A stretch of DNA of 64,000 nucleotides from CAZSAK01 sp964605155. Its GTDB lineage: Bacteria > Pseudomonadota > Gammaproteobacteria > SZUA-140. The translations under genes and the position numbers were made by a program. The stretch is taken from positions 15,785 to 79,784 of the forward strand of contig CAZSAK010000013.1 in the NCBI GenBank assembly GCA_964605155.1, in the 5' to 3' direction. Shown here one piece after another: positions 1 through 8,452 of the stretch. Each line of letters opens with the position of its first letter. Position 1 is the stretch's first letter. The notes beneath the pieces are model-generated. The model was given only the letters and a program-made list of their open reading frames with translations, did not search any database and was not told the origin of the DNA.

Positions 1-494
1 CGTACCACGGAACAATTATTTGTCTCGGCGTGTTGTTGTATCGTATAGCCGATATCACCCAGGCGCACCCCCGGTCTGATTATCTCTATGGCCTTGCGCA
101 TGCATTCGTAACTGATACGGCAGGTACGTTTGGCAATGACGGAAGGTTCGCCGACGAAGAACATCTTGCTGGTATCCCCGTGAAAACCATCCTTGATAAC
201 AGTTACATCGATATTGATGATATCCCCGATCTTGAGTTTCTTTTTGCCCGGTATCCCATGACATACCTGATGATTGACGGACGTGCATATCGATTTTGGA
301 AAACCGTGGTAATTGAGAGGTGCCGGAATTGCGTCCTGCACGTTGACGATGTATTCGTGGCAGATCCTGTCAAGCTCCTCGGTGGTGATCCCCACCTGAA
401 CGTGTGGGCGGACCATCCGTAGAACCTCGGCCGCCAGACGACCGGCAATGCGCATTTTTTCGATTTCATCGGAGGTTTTGATATAGACGGACAT
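1..494 (-). CDS. map: Methionine aminopeptidase type I (5' part; cut by window edge)
   Basis: Removes the initiator Met from nascent proteins; cytoplasmic two-metal hydrolase. Reading leftward from the ATG at 494-492, about 164 codons are open and run off the left edge without a stop. The protein begins MSVYIKTSDEIEKMR, the usual type I MAP start. It shows NYHGFPKSICTSVN followed by VCHGIP (the substrate-binding His region), NIDVTV (first metal Asp) and FHGDTSKMF (second metal Asp). The later metal ligands (His and two Glu) lie outside the window. The gene is divergent from rpsB, as in many Gammaproteobacteria. Reading frames in other phases over the same bases, including one of 130 codons on the plus strand, are shadows. 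Confidence 0.95.
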   Translation of the reverse strand, partial: MSVYIKTSDEIEKMRIAGRLAAEVLRMVRPHVQVGITTEELDRICHEYIVNVQDAIPAPLNYHGFPKSICTSVNHQVCHGIPGKKKLKIGDIINIDVTVIKDGFHGDTSKMFFVGEPSVIAKRTCRISYECMRKAIEIIRPGVRLGDIGYTIQQHAETNNCSVV

Positions 495-856
495 ATTCAG
501 CAGGCAAGCGTTATGTAAATCCTTACAACGGGATCATGCAAAATACTAGCCTGATTAACATGTTTTTGACAGGAATGCCAGCGATACGCCATGACACGGG
601 GTGTAAGTCCATAAGATTTGTGATGATTTGCATAATGTGGTATAAAACGCGCGCAAGACAGGTATTAATCTATTGGTATGGCCGGATGGCATGGTCGGGT
701 TGACGCAACGAGCAGTGCTTGAGGTACGACCCCTGGATGTAACGTTACGGCCTGCAGAATCTTAAACACACACATACACCGTCACATATACCTGGGTGCC
801 TCTCGGGGTGGGTATATGGGGTGTATGGAGGCCCAACCCAACAAAAGGAGAACTGA
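495..856 (+). promoter_or_regulatory. map/rpsB divergent intergenic region with structured rpsB leader
   Basis: 362 bases without a gene. The right part (about 650-856) should be the 5' UTR of rpsB. It can fold: GGTCG (692-696) with CGACC (727-731), a GTAACGTTAC palindrome at 739-748, and an 8-bp stem CATATACC (785-792) with GGTATATG (811-818) just before the ribosome-binding site AAAGGAG at 844-850. Autogenous repression of rpsB-tsf by S2 acting on the leader is known in Gammaproteobacteria; that this leader does the same is inference. The left part (495-600) should hold the map promoter, for which only weak boxes are visible. Confidence 0.5.
618..646 (+). promoter_or_regulatory. Probable sigma70 promoter of rpsB-tsf
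   Basis: TTGTGA at 618-623 and TATAAA at 641-646 are separated by 17 bases. The bases after the -10 box (ACGCGCGC) are GC-rich, the kind of discriminator seen in stringently controlled ribosomal promoters. It lies about 210 bases before rpsB, leaving room for a long leader. Read from sequence only; no start site is known. Confidence 0.55.
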
Positions 857-1873
857 ATGGCAAATGTGTCAATGCGCCACATGCTTGAATGTGGCGTTCA
901 CTTCGGGCACCAGACGCGCTTCTGGTGTCCCAAAATGGCCCCCTATATATTCGGGGATCGCAGCAAGATTCATATCATCAACCTCGAAAAGACCTTGCCG
1001 CTGTTCAATGACGCGATGAACTTTCTCGGCAGTCTTGCCAGCAATCGCGGAACAATTCTGTTTGTAGGCACCAAACGGGCAGCCCGCGAAGTGATCACGG
1101 AGGCTGCACAACGTTGCAAGATGCCCTACGTCAATCAGCGCTGGATGGGTGGGATGTTGACCAACTTCAAGACCATTAGGCAGTCCATCAAAAGGCTGAA
1201 GGACCTCGAAGAGATGCTCCAGGAAGGTTCCGTTACCCATGAACGTATCAACAAGAAAGAGGCGCTCGGACTAAAGCGTGAACTCGACAAGCTGGAACGC
1301 AGCCTCGGGGGGATCAAGGATATGGCGGGATTACCGGATGCCCTGTTCGTGATCGATGTCGGACACGAGAAAATCGCGGTAAGTGAGGCAACCAAACTGG
1401 GTATACCGGTGATCGGTGTTGTCGATACCAACAATAGTCCGGATGGCATCGATTATATTATTCCCGGTAACGATGATGCCATACGTTCAGTCAAGCTGTA
1501 TGTGGATTCGGCGGCGGATGCCATTATCGAAGGCAGATCGTCGGTGGTATTGGCGGGCGGTGAGGCGGATGAGTTCGTCGAACTGGATGCGTCAGGTGCG
1601 CCGGCCAGGCAGGTTGTTGAAAAGAAGGCTGCCAAGCCGGCTGCGAAAAAAACGGTAAAGAAGGTATCCATCAAGAAGAAGGCGCGTAAACCAGCCGTTG
1701 ACGAGGAGGCAAATCCTGAAACAGATGACGTGTCCGAAGACGTTACCGACCAGGAGGAAAAAAAGCCCGCCCCCAAGGTGAAGGCAAAGAAGACCGTCAA
1801 GACTAAGACAGCCAAGACTAAAACCACCAAATCCAGCAGTACGAAGACCAAGAAGAAGGTCGCAGAGGACTAA
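857..1873 (+). CDS. rpsB: 30S ribosomal protein S2 with long charged C-terminal extension
   Basis: Small-subunit ribosomal protein, needed for S1 binding to the 30S subunit. Residues 1 to about 230 are a normal S2, with the start MANVSMRHMLECGVHFGHQT, WMGGMLTNFKT near 97-107 and the segment IPVIGVVDTNN near 183-193. The protein is 338 residues against about 240 in E. coli. The extra part (about 254-338) is low-complexity with three blocks: Lys/Ala-rich basic (254-280), Asp/Glu-rich acidic (281-302) and Lys/Thr-rich basic (303-335). The second basic block resembles histone H1-like tails. The reading frame stays open and the stop (1871-1873) is followed by tsf after 28 bases, so this is a real extension rather than a frameshift. 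A good ribosome-binding site, AAAGGAG, lies 6 bases before the ATG. Confidence 0.97.
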   Translation: MANVSMRHMLECGVHFGHQTRFWCPKMAPYIFGDRSKIHIINLEKTLPLFNDAMNFLGSLASNRGTILFVGTKRAAREVITEAAQRCKMPYVNQRWMGGMLTNFKTIRQSIKRLKDLEEMLQEGSVTHERINKKEALGLKRELDKLERSLGGIKDMAGLPDALFVIDVGHEKIAVSEATKLGIPVIGVVDTNNSPDGIDYIIPGNDDAIRSVKLYVDSAADAIIEGRSSVVLAGGEADEFVELDASGAPARQVVEKKAAKPAAKKTVKKVSIKKKARKPAVDEEANPETDDVSEDVTDQEEKKPAPKVKAKKTVKTKTAKTKTTKSSSTKTKKKVAED

Positions 1874-1901
1874 CCAGCAGACGATTTGACGAGGTATAAC
1901 G

Positions 1902-2789
1902 ATGGAAATTTCAGCGGCGCTAGTTAAGGAATTGCGCGAGAGAACAGGCTCCGGATTAATGGAGTGCAAACAAACCCTGGTGGAGACGCAGGGTGACATT
2001 GAAGCGGCAATCGAATTGATGCGCAAGTCTGGCATGGCCAAGGCTGACAAGAAGGCCGGGCGTGTCGCTGCAGAAGGTGTAATCGTTCTCAGCCTGAGTG
2101 AGGATGCCAAAAAGGGCGCGTTGGTCGAGGTCAATTGCGAAACCGATTTCGTTGCCAGGGGGGATGACTTCATTGCATTCGTCAACGGTGTAACGGAGAA
2201 GGTCTTGCAAGAGCAACCTGAAGATCTCGATACCCTTCTGAAGATGCCGTTTTCCACTGAAGATACGAAACCCATTAATACCGTACGCCAGGAACTGGTG
2301 GCAAAGATCGGTGAAAATATCAATGTACGGCGTTTTATAACCTGTACAACACAGGACGGCATCATCGGAGGGTATCTGCACGGTACCAGGATCGGTGTGC
2401 TGGTAGAGTTAAAGAAACCCGATAGCGAGCTGGCAAAGGATATCGCCATGCATATTGCCGCAAGCAGGCCGATCGCGGTATCTGAACAGGACGTTCCAGC
2501 GGAAGTCCTGGAAAGGGAAAAGGAGATTTACAGCGCTCAGGCCGCTGAGAGCGGCAAACCGGCTGACATCATAGAAAAGATGGTCAATGGCAGGTTACGC
2601 AAATACGTTGCGGAGATCACCCTGCAAGGTCAGCCATTTGTCAAGGATACGGATATAAGCGTGGGCAAACTGCTGAAAGACGCCGGCAATGAAGTCAAAT
2701 CTTTTTACCGCTTTGAAGTCGGAGAAGGCATAGAAAAGAAGGACGAGAATTTTGCCGAGGAAGTGATGGCGCAGGTCCGGGGTGCCTGA
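1902..2789 (+). CDS. tsf: Elongation factor Ts
   Basis: Nucleotide exchange factor that releases GDP from EF-Tu. 295 residues (E. coli 283). The N-terminal UBA-like part contains LRERTGSGLMECKQTL (residues 11-26). The core contains VNCETDFVARGDDF, where the Asp-Phe of TDFV (81-84) inserts near the Mg site of EF-Tu. It follows rpsB by 28 bases and very probably shares its transcript, as is usual. The stop codon lies a few bases before the preferred pyrH start, so translation is probably coupled. Confidence 0.98.
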   Translation: MEISAALVKELRERTGSGLMECKQTLVETQGDIEAAIELMRKSGMAKADKKAGRVAAEGVIVLSLSEDAKKGALVEVNCETDFVARGDDFIAFVNGVTEKVLQEQPEDLDTLLKMPFSTEDTKPINTVRQELVAKIGENINVRRFITCTTQDGIIGGYLHGTRIGVLVELKKPDSELAKDIAMHIAASRPIAVSEQDVPAEVLEREKEIYSAQAAESGKPADIIEKMVNGRLRKYVAEITLQGQPFVKDTDISVGKLLKDAGNEVKSFYRFEVGEGIEKKDENFAEEVMAQVRGA

Positions 2790-2793
2790 GGGT

Positions 2794-3552
2794 ATGGAGG
2801 CAGCCGCCACGTCAGCGCAGCCTGCATATCAACGTATCCTGTTGAAGTTGAGTGGCGAGGCGCTGATGGGCGATGATGAATACGGCATCGATCCGGCGGT
2901 TGCCAATCGCATCGCAACCGAGGTTGGTGAACTGGTCAATGCAGGTGTCGAGGTTGCCCTGGTAATAGGAGGGGGCAATATCTTTCGCGGTGTCAGTCTT
3001 GCATCCAGCGGCATGGACCGGGTGACAGCGGATCACATGGGCATGCTTGCAACGGTGATTAATGCACTGGCACTGCAGGACGCTCTGGAGCATCATGGAC
3101 TTTACGCCCGTGTCATGTCGGCCATCAAGATCAATCAAATATGTGAAGACTATATCCGGCGCCGCGCGGTCAGGCATCTTGAGAAGGGCCGGGTGGTGGT
3201 GTTGGCCGCAGGAACTGGCAATCCCTTTTTTACCACTGATTCGGCAGCGAGTCTGCGCGGCATCGAAATCGGTGCCAATGCGGTACTCAAGGCAACCATG
3301 GTCGACGGTGTCTTTTCCGCTGACCCACTCAAGTATCCCGATGCCAAACGTTATGACAGATTGACGTATGATGATGTCTTGAGACAGAGATTGATGGTCA
3401 TGGATGCCACTGCGATCGTGTTATGTCGTGACAACAACATGCCACTCAAGGTCTTTAACATTAACAAACCCGGTGCCCTGATGCGGGTGGTGATGGGAGA
3501 GGATGAAGGGACGCTGATCGAAAACGGTCCCGACAAGGCGGGTGAAAGATGA
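2794..3552 (+). CDS. pyrH: UMP kinase
   Basis: Phosphorylates UMP to UDP with ATP; hexameric amino-acid-kinase-fold enzyme of pyrimidine synthesis. Visible motifs are RILLKLSGEALMG near the start, VIGGGNIFRG around residues 58-67 and AAGTGNPFFTTDSAA in the nucleotide region. From the ATG at 2794 it has 252 residues and its N-terminus aligns with E. coli PyrH. An in-frame GTG at 2782 would add four residues and overlap tsf; neither start has a clear ribosome-binding site, so the start is uncertain by 12 bases. It ends in an ATGA overlap with frr. Confidence 0.96.
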   Translation: MEAAATSAQPAYQRILLKLSGEALMGDDEYGIDPAVANRIATEVGELVNAGVEVALVIGGGNIFRGVSLASSGMDRVTADHMGMLATVINALALQDALEHHGLYARVMSAIKINQICEDYIRRRAVRHLEKGRVVVLAAGTGNPFFTTDSAASLRGIEIGANAVLKATMVDGVFSADPLKYPDAKRYDRLTYDDVLRQRLMVMDATAIVLCRDNNMPLKVFNINKPGALMRVVMGEDEGTLIENGPDKAGER

Positions 3553-4106
3553 TCGAGGATATCAAGAAGGATGCCGCAGCACGCATGAAAAAAAGCATCG
3601 AATCCCTGCAGCAGGAATTCTCAAGAATGCGTACCGGTCGTGCCAATACCAGTCTGCTTGACCATATCAAGGTACCGTACTACGGAAATGATGTTCCGTT
3701 GAGTCAAACCGCCTCGATCTCCATTTCAGACCCCCGTACCCTGACCATCACGCCATGGGAAAAGAACATGGTGCAGGTCGTTGAAAAGGCAATCATGACC
3801 TCGGATCTCGGGCTGAATCCGTCCACTGCCGGCAACGTCATCCGGGTTACCATACCACCGCTCACTGAAGAGCGGCGGCGTGACATGATCAAGATTGTGA
3901 GGGCAGAGGCCGAGGGAGCGAGGGTCGCCATCCGCAACATACGCCGGGATGCCAACAATGATTGCAAGGAACTGCTCAAGGAAAAGGAGATTACAGAAGA
4001 CCTGGAACATCGTGGGGAGGATGACATCCAAAAATTGACCGACAAAAATATTGCCGAGGTAGACAAGTTGTTATCGGCAAAAGAAGCCGATCTGATGGAG
4101 ATATAA
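3549..4106 (+). CDS. frr: Ribosome recycling factor
   Basis: Splits post-termination ribosomes together with EF-G. 185 residues, the standard length. It shows the conserved segments LQQEFSRMRTGRANTSLLD near the start, GNDVPLSQTASISISDPRT, the RVTIPPLTEERRR block and the C-terminal helix with DDIQKLTDKNIAEVDKLL. The ATG overlaps the pyrH stop (ATGA), indicating coupled translation. An AT-rich 155-base gap follows before uppS. Confidence 0.98.
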   Translation: MIEDIKKDAAARMKKSIESLQQEFSRMRTGRANTSLLDHIKVPYYGNDVPLSQTASISISDPRTLTITPWEKNMVQVVEKAIMTSDLGLNPSTAGNVIRVTIPPLTEERRRDMIKIVRAEAEGARVAIRNIRRDANNDCKELLKEKEITEDLEHRGEDDIQKLTDKNIAEVDKLLSAKEADLMEI

Positions 4107-4261
4107 TCTCACGCGAGAATGACCCAATCCGGCGTATTCATGCATTTTGTATATTACATATTATATATAGTGTAACTATTATAATCATGTTTCCGGATTA
4201 TATGTGTTGACGAGTCGATAGGTAACGCATATTCCTGTATAAGATCTGCATATTTACTATC
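4107..4261 (+). promoter_or_regulatory. AT-rich frr-uppS spacer, possible promoter
   Basis: 155 bases, much more AT-rich than the neighbours. A perfect TATAAT sits at 4180-4185 but only a poor -35 lies 17 bases before it. A TTGACG at 4207-4212 has only a weak -10 after it. The AT-rich core is flanked by an inverted repeat AATCCGG (4126-4132) / CCGGATT (4193-4199). A promoter for the envelope operon starting with uppS is plausible, but the exact boxes are not certain. No sigmaE-type site was found. Confidence 0.35.
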
Positions 4262-5032
4262 ATGCTCAACAGCAATCATCAATCAGCATCTGCGGAAAAC
4301 ATCTCACCCTTACCCAGGCATATAGCCGTTATCATGGATGGTAATGGTCGCTGGGCGAGCAAGCGGCACTTGCCCAGGATTGCAGGCCACAAAGCAGGTG
4401 TGGAAGCTGTTAGAAACATTGTTCAGGAATGCGCAAAGAGAAACATTGAAGCATTGACTTTGTTCGCCTTCAGCAGCGAAAACTGGCGGCGCCCCAAGAA
4501 AGAAGTATCGTTACTGATAGATCTTCTAATGACCTCACTGCAGCGTGAGGTCATGAAACTTCACGAAAACAATGTACGACTCAGGATCATCGGTGACCGC
4601 GGGGTCTTTTCCCAAAAACTGCAGAAACAGATTGAGGCTGCGGAATTTCTTACACGTGATAACGACGCTTTGGTACTGTCCGTGGCAGTTAATTATGGCG
4701 GTCGCTGGGATCTTGCCCAGGCAGCAAGAAAACTTGCCGAACAGGCCGTCAACGGCCTGATCAAGCCAGCACAAATTGATGAAACACTACTGGAATCATG
4801 CCTGGAGTTACACGGTCTGCCTGAACCCGATCTCTTCATACGTACTGGTGGCGAAGAACGAATCAGCAACTTTTTGTTATGGCATCTTGCCTATACGGAA
4901 ATGTACTTTACCGGGATTCTATGGCCGGATTTTGATGTCGACGCATTTCGAGACGCCCTGATTTCATTTACCAAACGGCAACGCCGTTTTGGCCAGACCG
5001 GAGAACAGGTGGAGCAGGCCAAGGGTGCTTAA
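4262..5032 (+). CDS. uppS: Undecaprenyl (di-trans,poly-cis) diphosphate synthase
   Basis: Condenses farnesyl-PP with eight isopentenyl-PP units to make the C55 carrier lipid for peptidoglycan and O-antigen. 256 residues (E. coli 253). The catalytic Asp is D26 in VIMDGNGRWA. Other signatures are SSENWRRP and the C-terminal RTGGEERISNFLLWHLAY block that binds the IPP diphosphate. First gene of an envelope block; its end overlaps the start of cdsA. The product needs isoprenoid units made through Dxr, IspD and IspF, all encoded in this window. Confidence 0.97.
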   Translation: MLNSNHQSASAENISPLPRHIAVIMDGNGRWASKRHLPRIAGHKAGVEAVRNIVQECAKRNIEALTLFAFSSENWRRPKKEVSLLIDLLMTSLQREVMKLHENNVRLRIIGDRGVFSQKLQKQIEAAEFLTRDNDALVLSVAVNYGGRWDLAQAARKLAEQAVNGLIKPAQIDETLLESCLELHGLPEPDLFIRTGGEERISNFLLWHLAYTEMYFTGILWPDFDVDAFRDALISFTKRQRRFGQTGEQVEQAKGA

Positions 5033-5888
5033 ACAGCGCCTGATCACAGCCGCAATACTTATCCCTGCTGTCATCTGGGGTGTATTCTTTCTGCCGACAC
5101 AAGTCCTGTCGGTGGTGTTCGCTGCAGTTATTGCAGCGGGTGCCTGGGAATGGGCGGGATTACTGGGCATATCGCCTCTGATTCCGCGTATCTCATATGT
5201 CATTACCATTATGGCAATTCTGGTTCTTTCGTCATGGACGATTATGAATCCCGTCATGCTCTATATAGTAATGGTGATTGCTCTGGTATGGTGGATCGGC
5301 GCGATGATATGGATACAACAATACAGTCATGATATTGCCCGTAAGGACGGGACCAGCGATATCGTGTCCACATCCGGGGGATCACTCTCAAGGTTACATT
5401 CCGGCCTTGTGGGTGTACTGGTGTTCGTTCCTCCCTGGGTGGCGCTGGTAATGTTGCATGATGAACTCCTGATCGGACCGTCCTGGGTCATGTTCATTCT
5501 GGTGTTGATATGGGGTGCAGATAGCGGTGCCTATTTCGCCGGACATCGTTGGGGCAAGAGGAAGCTGGCTCCCAATGTCAGTCCCGGCAAGACGTGGGAA
5601 GGCGTTATGGGGGCCTGTCTGGTAACCACTCTGCTCGCCATTCTGGGAGGCAGTTTGCTTGGCGTGCCCCGTTCGGCACTTTTGTCCTTCGTGTTGCTAT
5701 GTTTGGTAACAACCCTGTTTTCGATAGTGGGTGACTTGCTGGAAAGCATGATAAAGAGGCGGGCAGGGGTCAAGGATAGCGGTCATATATTGCCGGGTCA
5801 CGGTGGCGTGCTCGATAGGATCGACAGCCTGTTATCCGGTTTGCCCGTATTCGCCTTTGGTTTGTTATTACAGGGATTGGCGACATGA
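5025..5888 (+). CDS. cdsA: Phosphatidate cytidylyltransferase (CDP-diglyceride synthase)
   Basis: Makes CDP-diacylglycerol from phosphatidate and CTP; polytopic inner-membrane enzyme. The GTG at 5025 is chosen because the protein then begins MLKQRLITAAILIP, matching E. coli CdsA, has GGAG 10 bases upstream and overlaps the uppS stop. A TTG at 4989 would add 12 unlikely residues. 287 residues (E. coli 285). Several hydrophobic segments are visible, and the full CdsA signature SxxKRxxxxKDxGxxxPGHGGxxDR lies near residues 241-266. It ends in an ATGA overlap with dxr. Confidence 0.95.
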   Translation: MLKQRLITAAILIPAVIWGVFFLPTQVLSVVFAAVIAAGAWEWAGLLGISPLIPRISYVITIMAILVLSSWTIMNPVMLYIVMVIALVWWIGAMIWIQQYSHDIARKDGTSDIVSTSGGSLSRLHSGLVGVLVFVPPWVALVMLHDELLIGPSWVMFILVLIWGADSGAYFAGHRWGKRKLAPNVSPGKTWEGVMGACLVTTLLAILGGSLLGVPRSALLSFVLLCLVTTLFSIVGDLLESMIKRRAGVKDSGHILPGHGGVLDRIDSLLSGLPVFAFGLLLQGLAT

Positions 5889-7078
5889 TTGGCGTTACCA
5901 TACTGGGTTCAACCGGATCTGTCGGTGCCAATACCCTGGATGTTCTGGCGCGCCACCCCCAACGATTTCGCGTTATTGCCCTCACCGCGAACACTGAGGT
6001 TGATCTGATGGTCAAGCAGTGTCTTGAACATCATCCTGAATTTGCCGTGATGGCAGATTCAATCGCTGCAGAACGGTTACATGATAAACTGGGTGCTACA
6101 GATCCGGATATAAAGGTATTGAGCGGCACAGAAGGAATGCAGAAGGTCGCCGCACTTGAACAGACCGATTATGTCATGGCGGCCATCGTGGGAAGCGCCG
6201 GTTTATTACCGACACTCGCCGCCGTGCGGACGGGCAAGCGTGTTTTATTGGCCAATAAGGAATCACTGGTCATGGCGGGTAAGTTGTTTATGGATGATGT
6301 GCGTAAATATAATGCTGCTTTGTTGCCAATTGACAGTGAGCATAATGCCGTGTTCCAGTGTATGCCGCGAAATTTTGAAAGTGGATTGCATAATGTCGGG
6401 GTCTCAAGAATACTGTTGACATCTTCCGGCGGGCCATTCCGTGACACCCCGCTTGATCAACTGCATAATGTCACCCCCGAGCAGGCCTGTGCCCATCCAA
6501 ACTGGGTCATGGGGCGCAAGATCTCGGTCGATTCCGCGACCATGATGAACAAGGGCCTGGAGGTGGTTGAGGCTTGCTGGTTATTCAATGCCGATATGAA
6601 TCAGGTTCAGGTGGTTGTTCATCCGCAAAGCGTCATCCACTCCATGGTTGAATATATTGACGGCTCGTTGCTGGCACAACTGGCCAGTCCCGATATGCGG
6701 ATACCCATTGCACACGCTCTCGCATGGCCGGAACGAATGGAATCCGGTGTCGTGCCCCTGAACCTGTTCGATGTGAGTCGTCTGGATTTTGAAAAACCGG
6801 ATCAGGGGCGGTTTCCCTGTCTGCGTCTTGCCTATGAGGCCGTCGCACTGGGTGGAACAGCCGCCACGATTCTCAATGCCGCTAACGAAATAGCCGTGCA
6901 GGCATTCCTTGACAGACGATTACGATTTGTTGATATACCCGCAGTCATAGAAATGACCCTTACGGATATGTCGATCGGGCAGGCTTCGACACTGAAGCAG
7001 ATACTGGATACCGACCAGCACGCGCGTGAAACCGCTTCTCGGAATGTAATGGTAATGGGCAGGAGAATTATACAATGA
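5885..7078 (+). CDS. dxr: 1-deoxy-D-xylulose 5-phosphate reductoisomerase
   Basis: Second step of the MEP pathway: converts DXP to MEP with NADPH. 397 residues. The N-terminal NADPH fold starts with TILGSTGSVGANTLDVL. The metal/catalytic region has LLPIDSEHNAVFQ (Asp and Glu ligands) and the substrate loop has TMMNKGLEVVEACWLF (third acidic ligand). It overlaps both cdsA and rseP by ATGA. Its pathway partners ispD and ispF are about 19 kb downstream on the same strand. Confidence 0.98.
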   Translation: MIGVTILGSTGSVGANTLDVLARHPQRFRVIALTANTEVDLMVKQCLEHHPEFAVMADSIAAERLHDKLGATDPDIKVLSGTEGMQKVAALEQTDYVMAAIVGSAGLLPTLAAVRTGKRVLLANKESLVMAGKLFMDDVRKYNAALLPIDSEHNAVFQCMPRNFESGLHNVGVSRILLTSSGGPFRDTPLDQLHNVTPEQACAHPNWVMGRKISVDSATMMNKGLEVVEACWLFNADMNQVQVVVHPQSVIHSMVEYIDGSLLAQLASPDMRIPIAHALAWPERMESGVVPLNLFDVSRLDFEKPDQGRFPCLRLAYEAVALGGTAATILNAANEIAVQAFLDRRLRFVDIPAVIEMTLTDMSIGQASTLKQILDTDQHARETASRNVMVMGRRIIQ

Positions 7079-8439
7079 GCGGATTTTTATCATCTTTGTT
7101 TTATTTTATTGTGGCCATAGGTGTTTTGATCACCGTCCATGAGTTTGGACATTTTTGGGTTGCACGCCGGCTTGGTGTCAAGGTAATCAGGTTTTCAATC
7201 GGTTTCGGCAAGCCATTATCGAAATGGTATCGCAAGGGTGACGAGACTGAATATGTTATTGCAGCTCTGCCACTTGGTGGCTATGTGCAGATGCTGGATG
7301 AGCGCGAGGGTCCCGTCAACGAACATGAACTGCACCGCGCCTTTAATCGTAAACCACTGGCGAGCCGCTTCGCTATCGTATCGGCGGGGCCATTATTCAA
7401 TTTCCTGCTGGCAATTGTAGCCTACTGGTTTATTTTCATCATCGGTGTCAGCGGTATCAAGCCGCTTGTGGGGGACATAACGCCGGGCAGCCTTGCCGCA
7501 CAGGGAGGATTCCAGGAAGGTGATGTAATTGTTGCCATCGACGGTAACAGGACGCCGATCTGGAATACGGTGGTGTTGAGTCTGCTGGATAAAAACCTGA
7601 ACAAGGAAGATGTCGAGGTCACGGTAAAGGACGCTGAAAATAGTGTGCATCGCAGGCATCTTGATTTCAGCAACAGCGATATTGCCGTAGACCGGGCGAA
7701 TCTTCTCAAACATATCGGGTTGCAACCCCTGCGGCCGGTTATACCGCCTGTTATTGATGACGTCATACAAGGTGGAGCTGCAGATGTCGCCGGTCTTATA
7801 CCCGGTGACAGGATACTTTCCGCGGACGGTGAGCCGATTGATAACTGGGAAGACTGGGTGAATTATGTCAGGAGCAGGCCCGATCAACTGATACATGTGA
7901 CGATCCGGAGAGACGGACGGACCGTGGAGCTTGCTATGACTCCGGAACGCATCAGTGATGAAAACGGCGATATCGGCAGAATCGGTGCCAGTGTCTCGAT
8001 TCCGGAGAATCTTATGGCGGATTATCGGGCTGTAGAACAGTATTCAGTACTGGAAAGCGTCAAGGTGGCGCTGATCAAGACATGGGACATGACCCTGCTG
8101 ACCTTGAACATGCTGTATAACATGGTGGTTGGCGAGATTTCCGTCAAGAATATCAGTGGTCCGATCAGTATCGCCCAGTATGCGGGATATTCTGCCAGCG
8201 CAGGTCTGGTGTCGTTTGTCAGTTTTCTTGCATTGATCAGTATCAGCCTTGGCGTGCTGAACCTGCTGCCTATTCCGATGCTTGACGGTGGACACCTGAT
8301 GTACTACCTGGTCGAACTTGTAAAGGGCAGCCCTGTTTCTGAACAAACTCAAGTGCTCGGCCAAAGATTCGGTGTGGCGATTCTCGCTGCTGTTATGGTG
8401 TTGGCGTTCTACAATGATCTTGTACGCTTGTTCGGGTAA
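7075..8439 (+). CDS. rseP: Site-2 intramembrane zinc protease RseP
   Basis: Cuts the anti-sigma factor RseA within the membrane to release sigmaE, and clears signal-peptide remnants. 454 residues. The zinc motif HEFGH is at 22-26 in the first membrane segment, and the second active-site motif (PIPMLDGGH) has its Asp at about 404. Two periplasmic PDZ domains lie between, recognisable by GSLAAQGGFQEGDVIVAIDG and AADVAGLIPGDRILSADG. Placement directly before bamA and skp, both sigmaE targets in E. coli, is the classic order. The start overlaps the dxr stop. Confidence 0.97.
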   Translation: MSGFLSSLFYFIVAIGVLITVHEFGHFWVARRLGVKVIRFSIGFGKPLSKWYRKGDETEYVIAALPLGGYVQMLDEREGPVNEHELHRAFNRKPLASRFAIVSAGPLFNFLLAIVAYWFIFIIGVSGIKPLVGDITPGSLAAQGGFQEGDVIVAIDGNRTPIWNTVVLSLLDKNLNKEDVEVTVKDAENSVHRRHLDFSNSDIAVDRANLLKHIGLQPLRPVIPPVIDDVIQGGAADVAGLIPGDRILSADGEPIDNWEDWVNYVRSRPDQLIHVTIRRDGRTVELAMTPERISDENGDIGRIGASVSIPENLMADYRAVEQYSVLESVKVALIKTWDMTLLTLNMLYNMVVGEISVKNISGPISIAQYAGYSASAGLVSFVSFLALISISLGVLNLLPIPMLDGGHLMYYLVELVKGSPVSEQTQVLGQRFGVAILAAVMVLAFYNDLVRLFG

Positions 8440-8452
8440 CGCTATTGCCGTA

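Noticed and set aside
30..422. 130-codon open frame on the plus strand at the left edge
   Set aside because: It lies antisense to the clear map gene and has no family features.
1592..2449. 285-codon frame on the minus strand across rpsB and tsf
   Set aside because: Antisense shadow: Ser/Leu-rich translation of two recognised genes with no motif.
4107..4261. SigmaE promoter before the uppS-bamA block
   Set aside because: Looked for GGAACTT with a TCAAA-like -10 because rseP, bamA and skp are sigmaE targets elsewhere; nothing convincing was found here.
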